A DNA stretch of 64,000 nucleotides, from positions 1 through 64,000 of the forward strand of contig CAWIDT010000009.1 in NCBI GenBank assembly GCA_963834945.1, in the 5' to 3' direction. The notes below the pieces were generated by a model, which did not search any database, was not told where the DNA came from, and saw only the letters and a list, made by a program, of their open reading frames with translations. This document shows positions 35,262-43,998 of this stretch, piece after piece. The first letter of the stretch is position 1; each line of letters begins with the position of its first letter. The translations under genes and the position numbers were made by a program. Source of the DNA: R-RK-3 sp963834945. GTDB lineage: Bacteria; Pseudomonadota; Alphaproteobacteria; Rhizobiales; Rhodomicrobiaceae.

Positions 35262-35552
35262 TTACTGTCGATGCGGCGGCGGACCCGAGAGGCGCAGCAC
35301 GAAGCCGATCACTTCGGCGACCGCCCGATAGAGCTCTCTCGGAATATGCTGATCCAGCTCCACGCGTGAGAGCGCCTGCGCCAGCAAGGCGTTGCTCTCC
35401 ACAGCCACGCCATGCGCCTCGGCGTTGGCGATGATCGTCTCGGCCACGGCGCCCTGGCCCTTCGCCGTCACGCGTGGCGCGGCGTCCTTTCCGTGCTGAT
35501 ATTGCAGCGCGACGGCGATGGGGCGTGGCTCGTTCCGGTCGTCTTCATCCAT
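35262..35552 (-). CDS. FlhB-like export switch C-terminal domain protein
   Basis: The 96-residue product corresponds to the cytoplasmic tail of FlhB/YscU: IAVALQYQHGKDAAPRVTAK, ETIIANAEAHGVAVESNALL and ELYRAVAEVIGFVLRL. The membrane part is absent. The self-cleavage motif NPTH is also absent; only its right side (RPIAVAL) is present. Stand-alone proteins of this kind (FhlB) can replace the FlhB tail in setting hook length. It lies 12 bases after a FliK-type gene on the same strand, which agrees with a role in type III export specificity. Confidence 0.82.
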   Translation of the reverse strand: MDEDDRNEPRPIAVALQYQHGKDAAPRVTAKGQGAVAETIIANAEAHGVAVESNALLAQALSRVELDQHIPRELYRAVAEVIGFVLRLSGPPPHRQ

Positions 35553-35564
35553 GCGGGTGCTGCC

Positions 35565-36827
35565 TCATCGTTCCGCCAAAGGCGCGCCCTGCGCGATCTT
35601 CACACCGTCGAGCCTGAGATCGGACGCCTGCAGCGCCTGGCGCAATTGGGGCGCATTCTCCCTGAAGCGGTCCGCCGTATCCTGGCGCTCAGCCCAGAGC
35701 TGCACGCCGATATGGCCGTCGATCAGCGAAATCGCGGAATGCACCATGCCGAGCGGTCCGGCTTCGGCGGCAAAGCGCACCGTCCATTGCGACGAGTTAG
35801 GCATGTCGCTTTCCCGCCCGGCGGGCTCCTCATCTCGCGTGACATGAAGCCGCAACGGCATCGGGTTGCCGGGCAGGAAGATCGGGATCTCCACGGTAAA
35901 AGCCGCCGTCCTTTCCGCTTGCCCGTGGCCCCCGGCGGCCCCGGACGAGACGTGAACCTGGCGAAATTCGGGGCTCTCCACCCGTGCGCCTTGATCCGCC
36001 GCGCCTTCCGGGGCGTGCGGGCCGTTCCCGGCGAGGGCCACGGAGAGCATCGTATCGTCGGCGCCCTGTGGGCGAGGTGTGCCCGGAGGATGGGCCGGCG
36101 TCACCTCGGCGACCGGCTCAACCGGCATGGCGGGCGGCAGAATTTGCCCAGGCGCTGGTTCGGTGGCGGAGCTGGCATCGAACATCGCTTGAACGGTCGC
36201 GGTCTGCGCCTGGGCGCGGATGAGCGCCGTCAGCCCCTGGGGCAGCGGAATCCGGGGTGCCGGAATGGTGTTCGGCAGCAGTTCCGGCGGGTTGGGCTGC
36301 GCCTGGGCGGCAGGCGCCGTCGTTTCATTCGGGCTCTGCGCGGTTTCAGCGGCCGGATTGGGGTTCAGCTCGGCATCGACGATGGCGGCGGCCTGCGCTC
36401 GCGCTGGCGACGTCGAGGCGAAATTCTGCGGCGGCGCCGCAACCGGAGCATGGTCCAGCGCGGCTTCGACGTTCAGGGCATGTATTCTGGCGAGCGCGGC
36501 CTTGACCGGTTCGGCAAGAACGGCAGCCGCCCGCTGCGGCGCGTTCGCCGGGATCAAGACCCGAGGCGCGTCCCTGATCGCCCCCTGGACGATCAACCGC
36601 AATTGCCCGTCGCTTCGCTCGGCCCGCAATGTCAGCGCCGCGCCGACGGGCAACGGCTTGTTGGTCGTCACCAGCAGCGTCTTGCCGTTGATTGTGAGGT
36701 TAGCCAGCGTGTCGGACAAGGCGGCCGTCACTTTGGCCTCCACGATGCTTCCGTCGCGCAAGCCATCCACAGGACTGACCGCTCGCGGCGCCTCAGGGGC
36801 AACAGGCGTGATCGGTGTTAGGGCCAT
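35565..36827 (-). CDS. FliK-type hook-length control protein
   Basis: The 420-residue product has an N-terminal domain with IVEAKVTAALSDTLANLTIN and LPVGAALTLRAERSDGQLRL, a long Ala/Pro/Thr-rich linker (residues about 100-280), and a C-terminal FliK-like domain (WTVRFAAEAGPLGMVHSAIS, IGVQLWAERQDTADRF, then QLRQALQASDLRLDGVKI), the Flg_hook fold. It probably works with the following FlhB-like protein. No other flagellar gene is in the window. Confidence 0.8.
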   Translation of the reverse strand: MALTPITPVAPEAPRAVSPVDGLRDGSIVEAKVTAALSDTLANLTINGKTLLVTTNKPLPVGAALTLRAERSDGQLRLIVQGAIRDAPRVLIPANAPQRAAAVLAEPVKAALARIHALNVEAALDHAPVAAPPQNFASTSPARAQAAAIVDAELNPNPAAETAQSPNETTAPAAQAQPNPPELLPNTIPAPRIPLPQGLTALIRAQAQTATVQAMFDASSATEPAPGQILPPAMPVEPVAEVTPAHPPGTPRPQGADDTMLSVALAGNGPHAPEGAADQGARVESPEFRQVHVSSGAAGGHGQAERTAAFTVEIPIFLPGNPMPLRLHVTRDEEPAGRESDMPNSSQWTVRFAAEAGPLGMVHSAISLIDGHIGVQLWAERQDTADRFRENAPQLRQALQASDLRLDGVKIAQGAPLAER

Positions 36828-36962
36828 GCATCGCCGCGCTTATGAAAGCCGAGCCCGGCGGCCTGCTCAGGGCCGCTGCTCCCATCCATTATTTGCGGCG
36901 CGGCTGACGCCAGGCTTACCGGACCCGCGCGAGGACGTGGCTCAAGGCGCCCGCACGCGCCG

Positions 36963-37364
36963 TCAGCACTTCTTGAAGTAGCGATAGGTATCGGGCGCGC
37001 GCATCCAGATGAAATCCGTCTTCAGCCCACCATGCCTGTTGATCCAGCCCGTGATGTCGGCCGCATAGGCGTGCCGAAGCGTATCGGTCGCGCTCGGTAT
37101 TTTTGCCAGATGGAAGCCGAACGAAGCGTTCGGCGTGACGCAGATCTTGTTGCGGGGAATGTGGCCGAGCAGCACGGTGCACGCCGATTGGCACGGCCCG
37201 ACGATCTTCACATTGACGCCGCGCGCGGCGAGCCCGGCCCAGCGCTGGTCATATTGGGCAACCCGGCCGCCGTGATTGTCATTCACGATGATCGTCTCGG
37301 CCCATACCGGCGCGGCCGACAGCAGGAGCGCGGCGGCGGCCATTATCAGAGTCCTGGATGCCAT
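36963..37364 (-). CDS. secreted protein of the ClpP-like/COG3904 type
   Basis: From ATG 37364, preceded by GGGAG, the 133-residue product has a signal peptide (MASRTLIMAAAALLLSAAPV, cut after WAE), then GPCQSACTVLLGHIPRN and ASFGFHLAKIPSATDTL, a pattern seen in periplasmic proteins with a ClpP/crotonase-like core (Gly-x-Cys-x-Ser-Ala-Cys-Thr). Two or more cysteines probably form a disulfide. Full-length relatives are usually longer, so this could be a short form. No operon partner is visible. Confidence 0.6.
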   Translation of the reverse strand: MASRTLIMAAAALLLSAAPVWAETIIVNDNHGGRVAQYDQRWAGLAARGVNVKIVGPCQSACTVLLGHIPRNKICVTPNASFGFHLAKIPSATDTLRHAYAADITGWINRHGGLKTDFIWMRAPDTYRYFKKC

Positions 37365-37586
37365 GAAAACTCCCATAGAAAACGCGCCGGGAAGGCGCCT
37401 CCCCAAGGCTGGGGCCTTCTCGGTTCCGGTTGGATCGGAACGAACCCCCGATGCCAGTATCTTGCATTTTCGCCGCTGGAGCCAGCGCCCGTTTTCTGGA
37501 AAATCACCCGCCGCCTGAGCCGGCGTGGCGCGCTGAAGGCCAAAGAGCCCGCCGGACAAGGGAGGAGGATGTCCGGCGGGTTGCGA

Positions 37587-38279
37587 TCAGCCACAGCATC
37601 TTGTCGCGGGCGGCAAGGTTGTCGTGGCAAGCCGCATGAGTTCCGCTTGCCGGCGCGTACCCGTCTTCGCAAACAGGCCGCGCAAATGCGTTTTCGTCGT
37701 ATTGGCGGACACACCCAGGGACTGCCCCGCTTCGAACACCGTCATGCCCTCGGCAAGCATTTCGAGCAGCCGCCTCTCGGCCCTGGTGACGCCGTAGCAG
37801 CGGGTGAAGAACTCCACCGAAATCGTGCTTTCATGTGTGAGCTCCCGCGTGACGAAAACCGCGCGCTGTCCTCCGCAGGGCGCAAGCGACTGGCTGCACG
37901 CTGAGCTGAGCGGCAACACCCAGGACGCGGCCCGGACGACACCGCCCACATCGAACAGCGGCACCACGATGCCGTGCTTGGGCACGAACGCCTCATGTCC
38001 CGTCGCCCGTTCCAGCGCCGCATACAGGTCGGCGGAGGATTGGCGGCATGACCCCCGCACGCGGCCGTGGCATTGTTGAAGCACCGTGTTTTCGCTGATG
38101 AGCGTCCGGGCGGCCTTGTTCGCATAGGCGATGCGCCCGGCGGCATCTGTCAACATGATCGCCAGTCCGATGAGGTCGATGATCTCCAGGAGGACATCCC
38201 TGGGCAGATCCTGCGCCGATGGATCGCCCAGGCCTTCGGCGGGCGAGGCGAAATTGCGAGCTTGGATATATGCGGTCAT
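37587..38279 (-). CDS. PAS-LuxR transcription regulator
   Basis: The 230-residue protein has a PAS-like sensor (residues about 28-130: VLLEIIDLIGLAIMLTDAAG, IAYANKAARTLISENT) and a C-terminal LuxR-type helix-turn-helix (GVTRAERRLLEMLAEGMTV, then LGVSANTTKTHLRGLFAKTG). The cysteines around residues 75-85 and 135-145 could sense redox, which is a guess. ATG 38279 is preferred over a GTG three codons upstream. The target genes are unknown; the neighbouring Crp-type gene is on the same strand but 120 bases away. Confidence 0.78.
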   Translation of the reverse strand: MTAYIQARNFASPAEGLGDPSAQDLPRDVLLEIIDLIGLAIMLTDAAGRIAYANKAARTLISENTVLQQCHGRVRGSCRQSSADLYAALERATGHEAFVPKHGIVVPLFDVGGVVRAASWVLPLSSACSQSLAPCGGQRAVFVTRELTHESTISVEFFTRCYGVTRAERRLLEMLAEGMTVFEAGQSLGVSANTTKTHLRGLFAKTGTRRQAELMRLATTTLPPATRCCG

Positions 38280-38400
38280 GGCGGGCACCGATCTATCGCA
38301 TCACGGGAGCCGGTCGGCTCCGTAGTCCCGAGCATGCCCTTCCGCCCCGCCTCGGGGCGTTGGCATTTGCCAAGTGGCGATAAAAAGACGCGGAAATCGG

Positions 38401-39102
38401 TTATTCGCCCTTTGCCTCGCGCACCAGCTGTTCCAGCCGCGCGATGTCGGCGATGCGCAGAACGGTGCGTTCTCGAAAGGCGATGTTCAGGGCGCTCAGC
38501 CGGCTCAATTCGCGCGAGACAGCTTCCCGGTGCGTGCTGACCCGGCTGGCCAGTTCGGACAGGCTCGGCGCAGGGGCGAGCACTGCCTGATTCTGCGAGA
38601 TGCCGGCAAGCGCCGCCAGCCGCAGCAATTCGGCGCGGATGCGGCTCTGCACGCCCAGCGTGGAAAATTCATGCACCCGTTCGGAGAGCCGGCGGATCTG
38701 CGCCGTCAATCGCCGCAGCGCGACGATCGCGACGGCGGGCTGGTCAAGCAGGACCTGCACGAAGGCATCGGCGGAAAGCGATGCGATCGTGCACGGCTCC
38801 AGCGCTTCCACGCTTGACGATCTGGGTCCGCGGTCGAGCGCGGCGATCTCACCGAATTCCTCGCCCGGAACGATGTCCTTGAAGAGCACCGCATCGCCCT
38901 CGGCCGAGTAGATGATCGCTCTCGCCTTGCCGGCAATCAGGAAATGCACCTCGTTGGAGAGGTCCATATAGGCGACGATGGTCGCGCCGGGTGCGTGGGA
39001 CCGCCATCGGCACAGCGCTTCAATTCGCTCGATCGCCGCCGCGCCGAGGCCGTCGAAGATCGCGACGCCGCGCAGCGCCTCCCTGCGTTCTTCAATCCGC
39101 AA
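38401..39102 (-). CDS. Crp/Fnr family regulator
   Basis: The 233-residue product has a cyclic-nucleotide-binding beta-barrel (residues about 15-125, VHFLIAGKARAIIYSAEGD, PGEEFGEIAALDRGPRSSS with the phosphate-binding cassette), a dimer helix, and a C-terminal winged helix (PSLSELASRVSTHREAVSRE). GEIAALDRGPRSSS keeps Glu and Arg of the cAMP-type cassette. No Fnr-type N-terminal cysteines. Translation appears to start at TTG 39102; no ATG is well placed. Confidence 0.85.
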   Translation of the reverse strand: MRIEERREALRGVAIFDGLGAAAIERIEALCRWRSHAPGATIVAYMDLSNEVHFLIAGKARAIIYSAEGDAVLFKDIVPGEEFGEIAALDRGPRSSSVEALEPCTIASLSADAFVQVLLDQPAVAIVALRRLTAQIRRLSERVHEFSTLGVQSRIRAELLRLAALAGISQNQAVLAPAPSLSELASRVSTHREAVSRELSRLSALNIAFRERTVLRIADIARLEQLVREAKGE

Positions 39103-39225
39103 GCCTCACCTCGCCCAAACCGTGCCGGTGGCATCATAGACGACAGCACGGCCCTGAAGAAGCGGTTACGGAAAATAAGACCGTTTCAGCGGCGAATCGG
39201 ATTGCGCCGCCGCCGCGCCCTGGCG

Positions 39226-40215
39226 TCAGAGCCAGCCCTTGCGCTTGAACCAATAATACGGCGCAAGCGCGGACAGGAGCATGAGCACCAGCGCGAAGGG
39301 ATAGCCCAGCAGCCAGCTGAGTTCGGGCATATATTTGAAATTCATGCCGTAGCTTGCCGCAACCAGCGTCGGCGGCAGGAACAGCACCGCCGCGATCGAG
39401 AACACCTTGAGGATGCGGCTCTGCTCGATATTGATCAGGTTGAAGCTCGCGTTCTGAAGATGGCCGATCTGCGAAACAAGATTGGCGGCGTAGTCGTTCA
39501 GCGCGGCGATGTCGCTAGCCAGCGATCGCGCCTTGGCCTTGGCGTCGTCGCGAAGCCAGGGCTCGGCGCTTTGCTGGAAAAACGACAGCACCCGGCTGAA
39601 GCTCAAAAGGCTCTCGCTCATTTTGCCGAGCAGTCCGCTGGCGCGGCCGAGCTGGCGCACGACGCGCTGCAGATCGAGCCTTTGCCGATCCAGTTCGGCA
39701 TCGGTGGCGGCGCCGTAATTCTCGTCGAACAGCTCATTGGCGACGATGTCGAGTTCCGCCGTGACCTTCTCCAGCACATCGGCGGCGCGTTGCGTGATCT
39801 GCTCGACGAGCGAGACGAACAGCAGGTCGCTCGATTGATGCTCCTCGGGCCTGCGGGCGCATTTCTGCTGGAAGGTGCGGAAGGGCAGGGGATCGGAATA
39901 GCGCACGGTGACCAGGTGCTTGGGCAGCACCACGAACATCACCTCCGACCGCACCGGCCGGCGCTCGGAGATGCCGGCGATGATCACGCCGGTCATGAAC
40001 AATCCGCCATGCTCATCGTAAATCCGCGACAATTCTTCGATCTCGCGCATTTCCTCGCGCGTCGGAATGTCGACGGCAAACTGCCGCTCGACGTCCGCCT
40101 CTTCCTCGGCCGTGGGAGCATGCAGATCGACCCATGAGGCACGATCCAGGTCTCGGCTGGTCCCATGGTCAAGTCTTTGCAAACCGCCGCTCTGCACGGC
40201 GTAAAGTGTCATCAT
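39226..40215 (-). CDS. corA: CorA-type Mg2+/metal ion channel
   Basis: The 329-residue product starts MMTLYAVQSGGLQRL. It has a large soluble domain with long helices (ELDIVANELFDENYGAATDA to SLASDIAALNDYAANLVSQI), and two C-terminal membrane helices flanking the YGMNFKYMPEL loop, with the Gly-Met-Asn filter. The tail ends in basic residues (YYWFKRKGWL). CorA forms a homopentameric inner-membrane channel for Mg2+ (or Co2+/Ni2+). The ATG pair at 40215/40212 is chosen because the family begins here. Confidence 0.93.
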   Translation of the reverse strand: MMTLYAVQSGGLQRLDHGTSRDLDRASWVDLHAPTAEEEADVERQFAVDIPTREEMREIEELSRIYDEHGGLFMTGVIIAGISERRPVRSEVMFVVLPKHLVTVRYSDPLPFRTFQQKCARRPEEHQSSDLLFVSLVEQITQRAADVLEKVTAELDIVANELFDENYGAATDAELDRQRLDLQRVVRQLGRASGLLGKMSESLLSFSRVLSFFQQSAEPWLRDDAKAKARSLASDIAALNDYAANLVSQIGHLQNASFNLINIEQSRILKVFSIAAVLFLPPTLVAASYGMNFKYMPELSWLLGYPFALVLMLLSALAPYYWFKRKGWL

Positions 40216-40431
40216 GCGCGCGCCCCGGTTTTGATGGCCGCTCGCCTTATAGCCGTTTTTGATCGAAGGGACAGCCTCGGCGATGGGCTGCGGCGCGGCC
40301 GCTAAGGAGCGTAAAAAAAAAGATAATGGACCGTGGCCATTCGCGCCCCTAAAGTGTGAAAGCATCGGGAGCGCGTCTTCCGCCGCCAAGAAGCGGAGGC
40401 GCAAGGCCGACAGGTTCGGCCGGGAGGAGCT

Positions 40432-40539
40432 ATGAAATCGATATTGTCACGTGGTCAGCGTGGCGCGCGATGTTGCGTGTCCTTGCGAGATCAATCCGAT
40501 GCCCTGTCGGCGCTGGCAGGTTCTCATGGCATCCGTTGA
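40432..40539 (+). CDS. 35-codon leader frame upstream of the ABC ATPase
   Basis: An ATG with a strong ribosome binding site (GGGAGGAG) opens MKSILSRGQRGARCCVSLRD and ends at a TGA that overlaps the ATPase start at 40526 by 14 bases in another frame. The ATPase itself has only a modest ribosome binding site, so translation of the leader could control its start. The peptide is Arg/Ser/Cys-rich and resembles no known leader. It may also be a chance frame. Confidence 0.3.
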   Translation: MKSILSRGQRGARCCVSLRDQSDALSALAGSHGIR

Positions 40540-41605
40540 TATTATCGGAGTGAAAAAGCAGTTCGGGTCGGTGGCCGTGATTCACGGTGTCGACGTCGAG
40601 ATTGCGGACCACGAATTCATCGTGCTGGTCGGTCCCTCCGGCTGCGGCAAATCCACCTTGCTGCGCATGATCGCCGGGCTGGAGCAGATCACCGCGGGCG
40701 AAGTTACCATTGGCGGACGGGTGGTCAATCACCTGCAGCCCAAGGAGCGGGACATCGCCATGGTGTTCCAGAACTACGCGCTCTATCCGCACATGACCGT
40801 GTTCGACAACATGGCTTTCAGTCTGAAACTGCGCGGCGCACCGCAGCAGGAAACGAACGAGCGCGTTCAGACCGCAGCCGATATTCTGGGCCTGCAGCCC
40901 TACCTTGACCGCTATCCCCGCCAGCTCTCTGGCGGACAGCGCCAGCGCGTCGCGATGGGGCGGGCGATCGTGCGCAATCCGCAGGTCTTCCTGTTCGATG
41001 AGCCGCTGTCCAATCTCGACGCCAAGCTGCGCGTTGCCATGCGCACCGAAATCAAGGCGCTGCATCAGCGGCTCCGCACCACCTCCATCTATGTCACCCA
41101 CGATCAGGTCGAGGCGATGACATTGGCCGACCGCATCGTTTTGATGCGCGATGGGATCGTCGAGCAGATCGGTACGCCGTTGGAGCTTTACGACAGGCCG
41201 GACAATCTCTTTACCGCCGGTTTTATCGGCTCGCCGGCCATGAATTTCCTGCCCGGCGTGCTGCGCCGCGAGGGCAACAACATCCATGTCCGAATGCAGA
41301 GTGGCGTCGAGCTTCCCTTGCCGCCCGACGCCAGCGGCAATGATGGCCGCAAGGTGGTCTACGGCGTGCGCCCGGAACATCTGGCGCTCGGCGACGGCGG
41401 CGGCGTGCCCGCGACGGTGAACGTGGTGGAGCCGACTGGCGCCGACACCTTCGTCTTCAGCGAAATCGGCGGCGTTCCGGTTTGCGCGACCTTCTCGGAA
41501 CGCCATGCCTTCAAGCCAGGCGAAGTGATCGCGCTGCAGCCTCAGCTCGATGTGGTCCACCTGTTCGACAGCGACAGCGGCAAGGTCATCCGGGCGGAAT
41601 CGTAA
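40526..41605 (+). CDS. sugar ABC transporter ATPase, UgpC/MalK type
   Basis: The 359-residue protein has Walker A GPSGCGKSTLLRMIAGLE, the Q loop MVFQNYALYPHMTVFDNMAF, signature LSGGQRQRVAMGRAIV, Walker B VFLFDEPLSNLDAKL and the switch His in YVTHDQVEAMTLADRI. A C-terminal MalK-type regulatory domain follows (PAMNFLPGVLRREGN, VYGVRPEHLALGDG). ATG 40526 is chosen because the family begins there. It energises the two permeases downstream. Having the ATPase first is less usual than having the binding protein first. Confidence 0.95.
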   Translation: MASVDIIGVKKQFGSVAVIHGVDVEIADHEFIVLVGPSGCGKSTLLRMIAGLEQITAGEVTIGGRVVNHLQPKERDIAMVFQNYALYPHMTVFDNMAFSLKLRGAPQQETNERVQTAADILGLQPYLDRYPRQLSGGQRQRVAMGRAIVRNPQVFLFDEPLSNLDAKLRVAMRTEIKALHQRLRTTSIYVTHDQVEAMTLADRIVLMRDGIVEQIGTPLELYDRPDNLFTAGFIGSPAMNFLPGVLRREGNNIHVRMQSGVELPLPPDASGNDGRKVVYGVRPEHLALGDGGGVPATVNVVEPTGADTFVFSEIGGVPVCATFSERHAFKPGEVIALQPQLDVVHLFDSDSGKVIRAES

Positions 41606-41664
41606 TTTAGGTCTGAAAAATAGAAGGGTGGCTCGATCTGCCCTCGGAACAAGGGAGAGACGCG

Positions 41665-42993
41665 ATGACGAAATTCACTAGACGCGACGCGATAAAGCTG
41701 GGCGTCGGCGCCACGGCTGCGGCTGGCCTCGGGCCCCTCTTGGGCGGCATTCAGCCCGCGCGCGCGGCCGCGACCTGGAACAGCGCACCGGAAGCGGGAG
41801 CCTCGATCCGCATCCTGCGATGGAAGCAGTTCATCCAGGCCGAGTTCGATAAGTTCGCCGAGCAGACCAAGCAGTTCGGCGAGAAATACGGCGTCAAGAT
41901 TCGCCTCGATGCCGAAAGCTGGGAAGATATTCGCCCGAAAGCGGCGGTGGCGGCCAATATCGGCGCCGGCCCCGATCTGATCATCGGCACGCTCGACGAC
42001 CCGTTCAAATTCCCGGAAAAGCTGATCGACATGACCGATGTCGCCGAATATCTCGGCGCAAAATACGGCGGCTGGTATCCGGTCGCGCAGAAATACGGCA
42101 AGAAGGGCGACCAGTGGATCGCCGTCCCGCAAGGCGCGACGGGTGGCTGCATCAACGCCCGCACCAGCTGGATGAAAGAGGCCGGTTTCGAGACATTCCC
42201 GACCACGACAGATGACTTCCTCAAGCTGTGCCAGGGCCTCAAGAAGATCGGCCATCCGGCCGGCTTCGCGCTCGGCCACGCCACAGGCGACGCCAATGGC
42301 TGGTGCCAGTGGATGCTGTGGTCGCATGGCGGCAAGGTCGTCAATGAGAAGAACGAGGTGGTGCTCGACTCGCCCGAAACCGTCGCGGCGATCGAATATG
42401 CCAAGCAGCTTGCCGACACCTTCATCTCCGGCACCGCGTCCTGGAACGACAGCAACAACAACAAGGCGTTCCTCAACGGCGATATCAGCGTGACCTATAA
42501 CGGCATCTCGATCTGGACGGTGGGGAAAAACTCGAAGGATCCGAAACAGAACGCCATCGCCGCGGATATGACCCATGCGCCGATGCCGATCGGCCCGGTC
42601 GGCAAGCCTACGGAGGAGCAGAACGTGCTGGTCGCCTATGGCTACCAACATTCGAAATACCCCAAGGCGGTGAAGGAGTTCATCCGCTTCATGTGGGAGA
42701 AGGAGCAGTACGACGCCTGGGAGGTCGCCTCCAACGGCTATGTCGCGCCGCCCATGCCGGCCTATAACGACAATCCGATATGGACGTCCGACCCGATGAT
42801 CACCCCCTATCGCGATTGCCTCAAGCGCTGCCTCGACAATGGCTATGCCGGCGATCTCGGCTATGCCTCGGCCGGCGTCATGGGCGACTTTGTCGTGGTT
42901 GACATGTTCGCTGAAGCCTGCCTTGGCCAGCAGAGCCCGAAAGACGCCGCCAAGCGCGCGGCCGACCGGGCTAAGCGCTACTATAACGTCTGA
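41665..42993 (+). CDS. extracellular sugar-binding protein, Tat-exported
   Basis: The 442-residue product starts MTKFTRRDAIKLGVGATAAA, a twin-arginine signal (RRDAIK) followed by a hydrophobic stretch and an Ala-Arg-Ala cut site. The mature part has RILRWKQFIQAEFDKFAEQT, INARTSWMKEAGFETFP and FIRFMWEKEQYDAWEV, as in family 1 solute-binding proteins for sugars or polyols. It would deliver ligand to the following permeases. A 10-bp hairpin after the stop probably stabilises its mRNA for higher output. The specific sugar is unknown. Confidence 0.9.
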   Translation: MTKFTRRDAIKLGVGATAAAGLGPLLGGIQPARAAATWNSAPEAGASIRILRWKQFIQAEFDKFAEQTKQFGEKYGVKIRLDAESWEDIRPKAAVAANIGAGPDLIIGTLDDPFKFPEKLIDMTDVAEYLGAKYGGWYPVAQKYGKKGDQWIAVPQGATGGCINARTSWMKEAGFETFPTTTDDFLKLCQGLKKIGHPAGFALGHATGDANGWCQWMLWSHGGKVVNEKNEVVLDSPETVAAIEYAKQLADTFISGTASWNDSNNNKAFLNGDISVTYNGISIWTVGKNSKDPKQNAIAADMTHAPMPIGPVGKPTEEQNVLVAYGYQHSKYPKAVKEFIRFMWEKEQYDAWEVASNGYVAPPMPAYNDNPIWTSDPMITPYRDCLKRCLDNGYAGDLGYASAGVMGDFVVVDMFAEACLGQQSPKDAAKRAADRAKRYYNV

Positions 42994-43007
42994 TCCGTAC
43001 GAAACCC

Positions 43008-43032
43008 GGATGGCGCCGAACAGGCGCCATCC
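43008..43032 (+). promoter_or_regulatory. stem-loop between binding protein and permease genes
   Basis: GGATGGCGCC and its exact complement form a 10-bp stem with a five-base loop, 15 bases after the stop. There is no T run, so it is not a strong terminator; in transporter operons such hairpins protect the upstream mRNA and reduce downstream expression. Confidence 0.5.
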
Positions 43033-43052
43033 GCATTTGCCGGGGTCCCTTC

Positions 43053-43997
43053 ATGGCAGTCGTGGCCGACAACGCTGAGGTCACCGTAACGCCGAGGCGC
43101 AAATGGCGCTTAACGGACAACCGCAATTGGCTCGGCGCATGGTTCATGCTGCCGTCTGCCGCGATCCTGATCTTCTTTCTGGCTTACCCGCTCGGGCTCG
43201 GCGTCTGGCTCGGCCTGACCGACACAACGATCGGTGGCAGCGGCCGCTTCATCGGTCTGGACAACTTCATCTCGCTGGCGCAGGACCAGGTGTTCTGGCT
43301 CTCCGTGTTCAACACGACATTTTACACGGTGACCGCCAGCATCATCAAATTCGGCCTTGGGCTCTACCTTGCCCTGCTGCTCAACCAGCGCCTGCCGTTC
43401 AAGTCCGTGCTGCGCGCCATTGTGCTGATGCCGTTCGTCGTGCCGACGGTATTGTCGGCGATCGCGTTCTGGTGGATTTACGACTCCCAGTTCTCGATCA
43501 TCTCCTGGGTGCTGATCAAGGCGGGGATCATCAACAACTACATCGATTTCCTCGGATCGCCGTGGCCGGCGCGCTGGTCGACGGTGGCCGCGAACATCTG
43601 GCGCGGCATCCCTTTCGTCGCCATCACGCTCTTGGCGGGGCTGCAAACCATTTCACCCTCGCTCTACGAGGCGGCAACGCTTGACGGCGCGACGCCCTGG
43701 CACCGCTTCCGCTACATCACGCTGCCGATGCTGTCGCCGATCATCGCGGTGGTGATGACGTTCTCAGTGCTGCAGACCTTCACCGATTTCCAGCTCATCT
43801 ACACGCTGACGCGCGGCGGCCCGGTCAACGCCACGCATCTGATGGCGACCTTGTCGTTTCAGCGCGCCATTACCGGCGGTCATCTGGGCGAGGGCGCCGC
43901 GATCGCCGATGCGATGATCCCGTTCCTGCTCGCGGCCATAACATTCAGCTATCTCGGCCTTCAGCGGCAGAAATGGCAGCAGGGCGGAGCTGACTGA
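43053..43997 (+). CDS. sugar ABC transporter permease, MalF type
   Basis: The 314-residue protein has six to seven membrane helices (WFMLPSAAILIFFLAYPLGL first) and the EAA loop YEAATLDGATPWHRFRYITL with Pro, which docks on the ATPase. The N-terminus is polar (about 30 residues). It pairs with the next gene to form the channel. The next gene begins one base after its stop, so they are one translation unit. Confidence 0.93.
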   Translation: MAVVADNAEVTVTPRRKWRLTDNRNWLGAWFMLPSAAILIFFLAYPLGLGVWLGLTDTTIGGSGRFIGLDNFISLAQDQVFWLSVFNTTFYTVTASIIKFGLGLYLALLLNQRLPFKSVLRAIVLMPFVVPTVLSAIAFWWIYDSQFSIISWVLIKAGIINNYIDFLGSPWPARWSTVAANIWRGIPFVAITLLAGLQTISPSLYEAATLDGATPWHRFRYITLPMLSPIIAVVMTFSVLQTFTDFQLIYTLTRGGPVNATHLMATLSFQRAITGGHLGEGAAIADAMIPFLLAAITFSYLGLQRQKWQQGGAD

Positions 43998-43998
43998 T

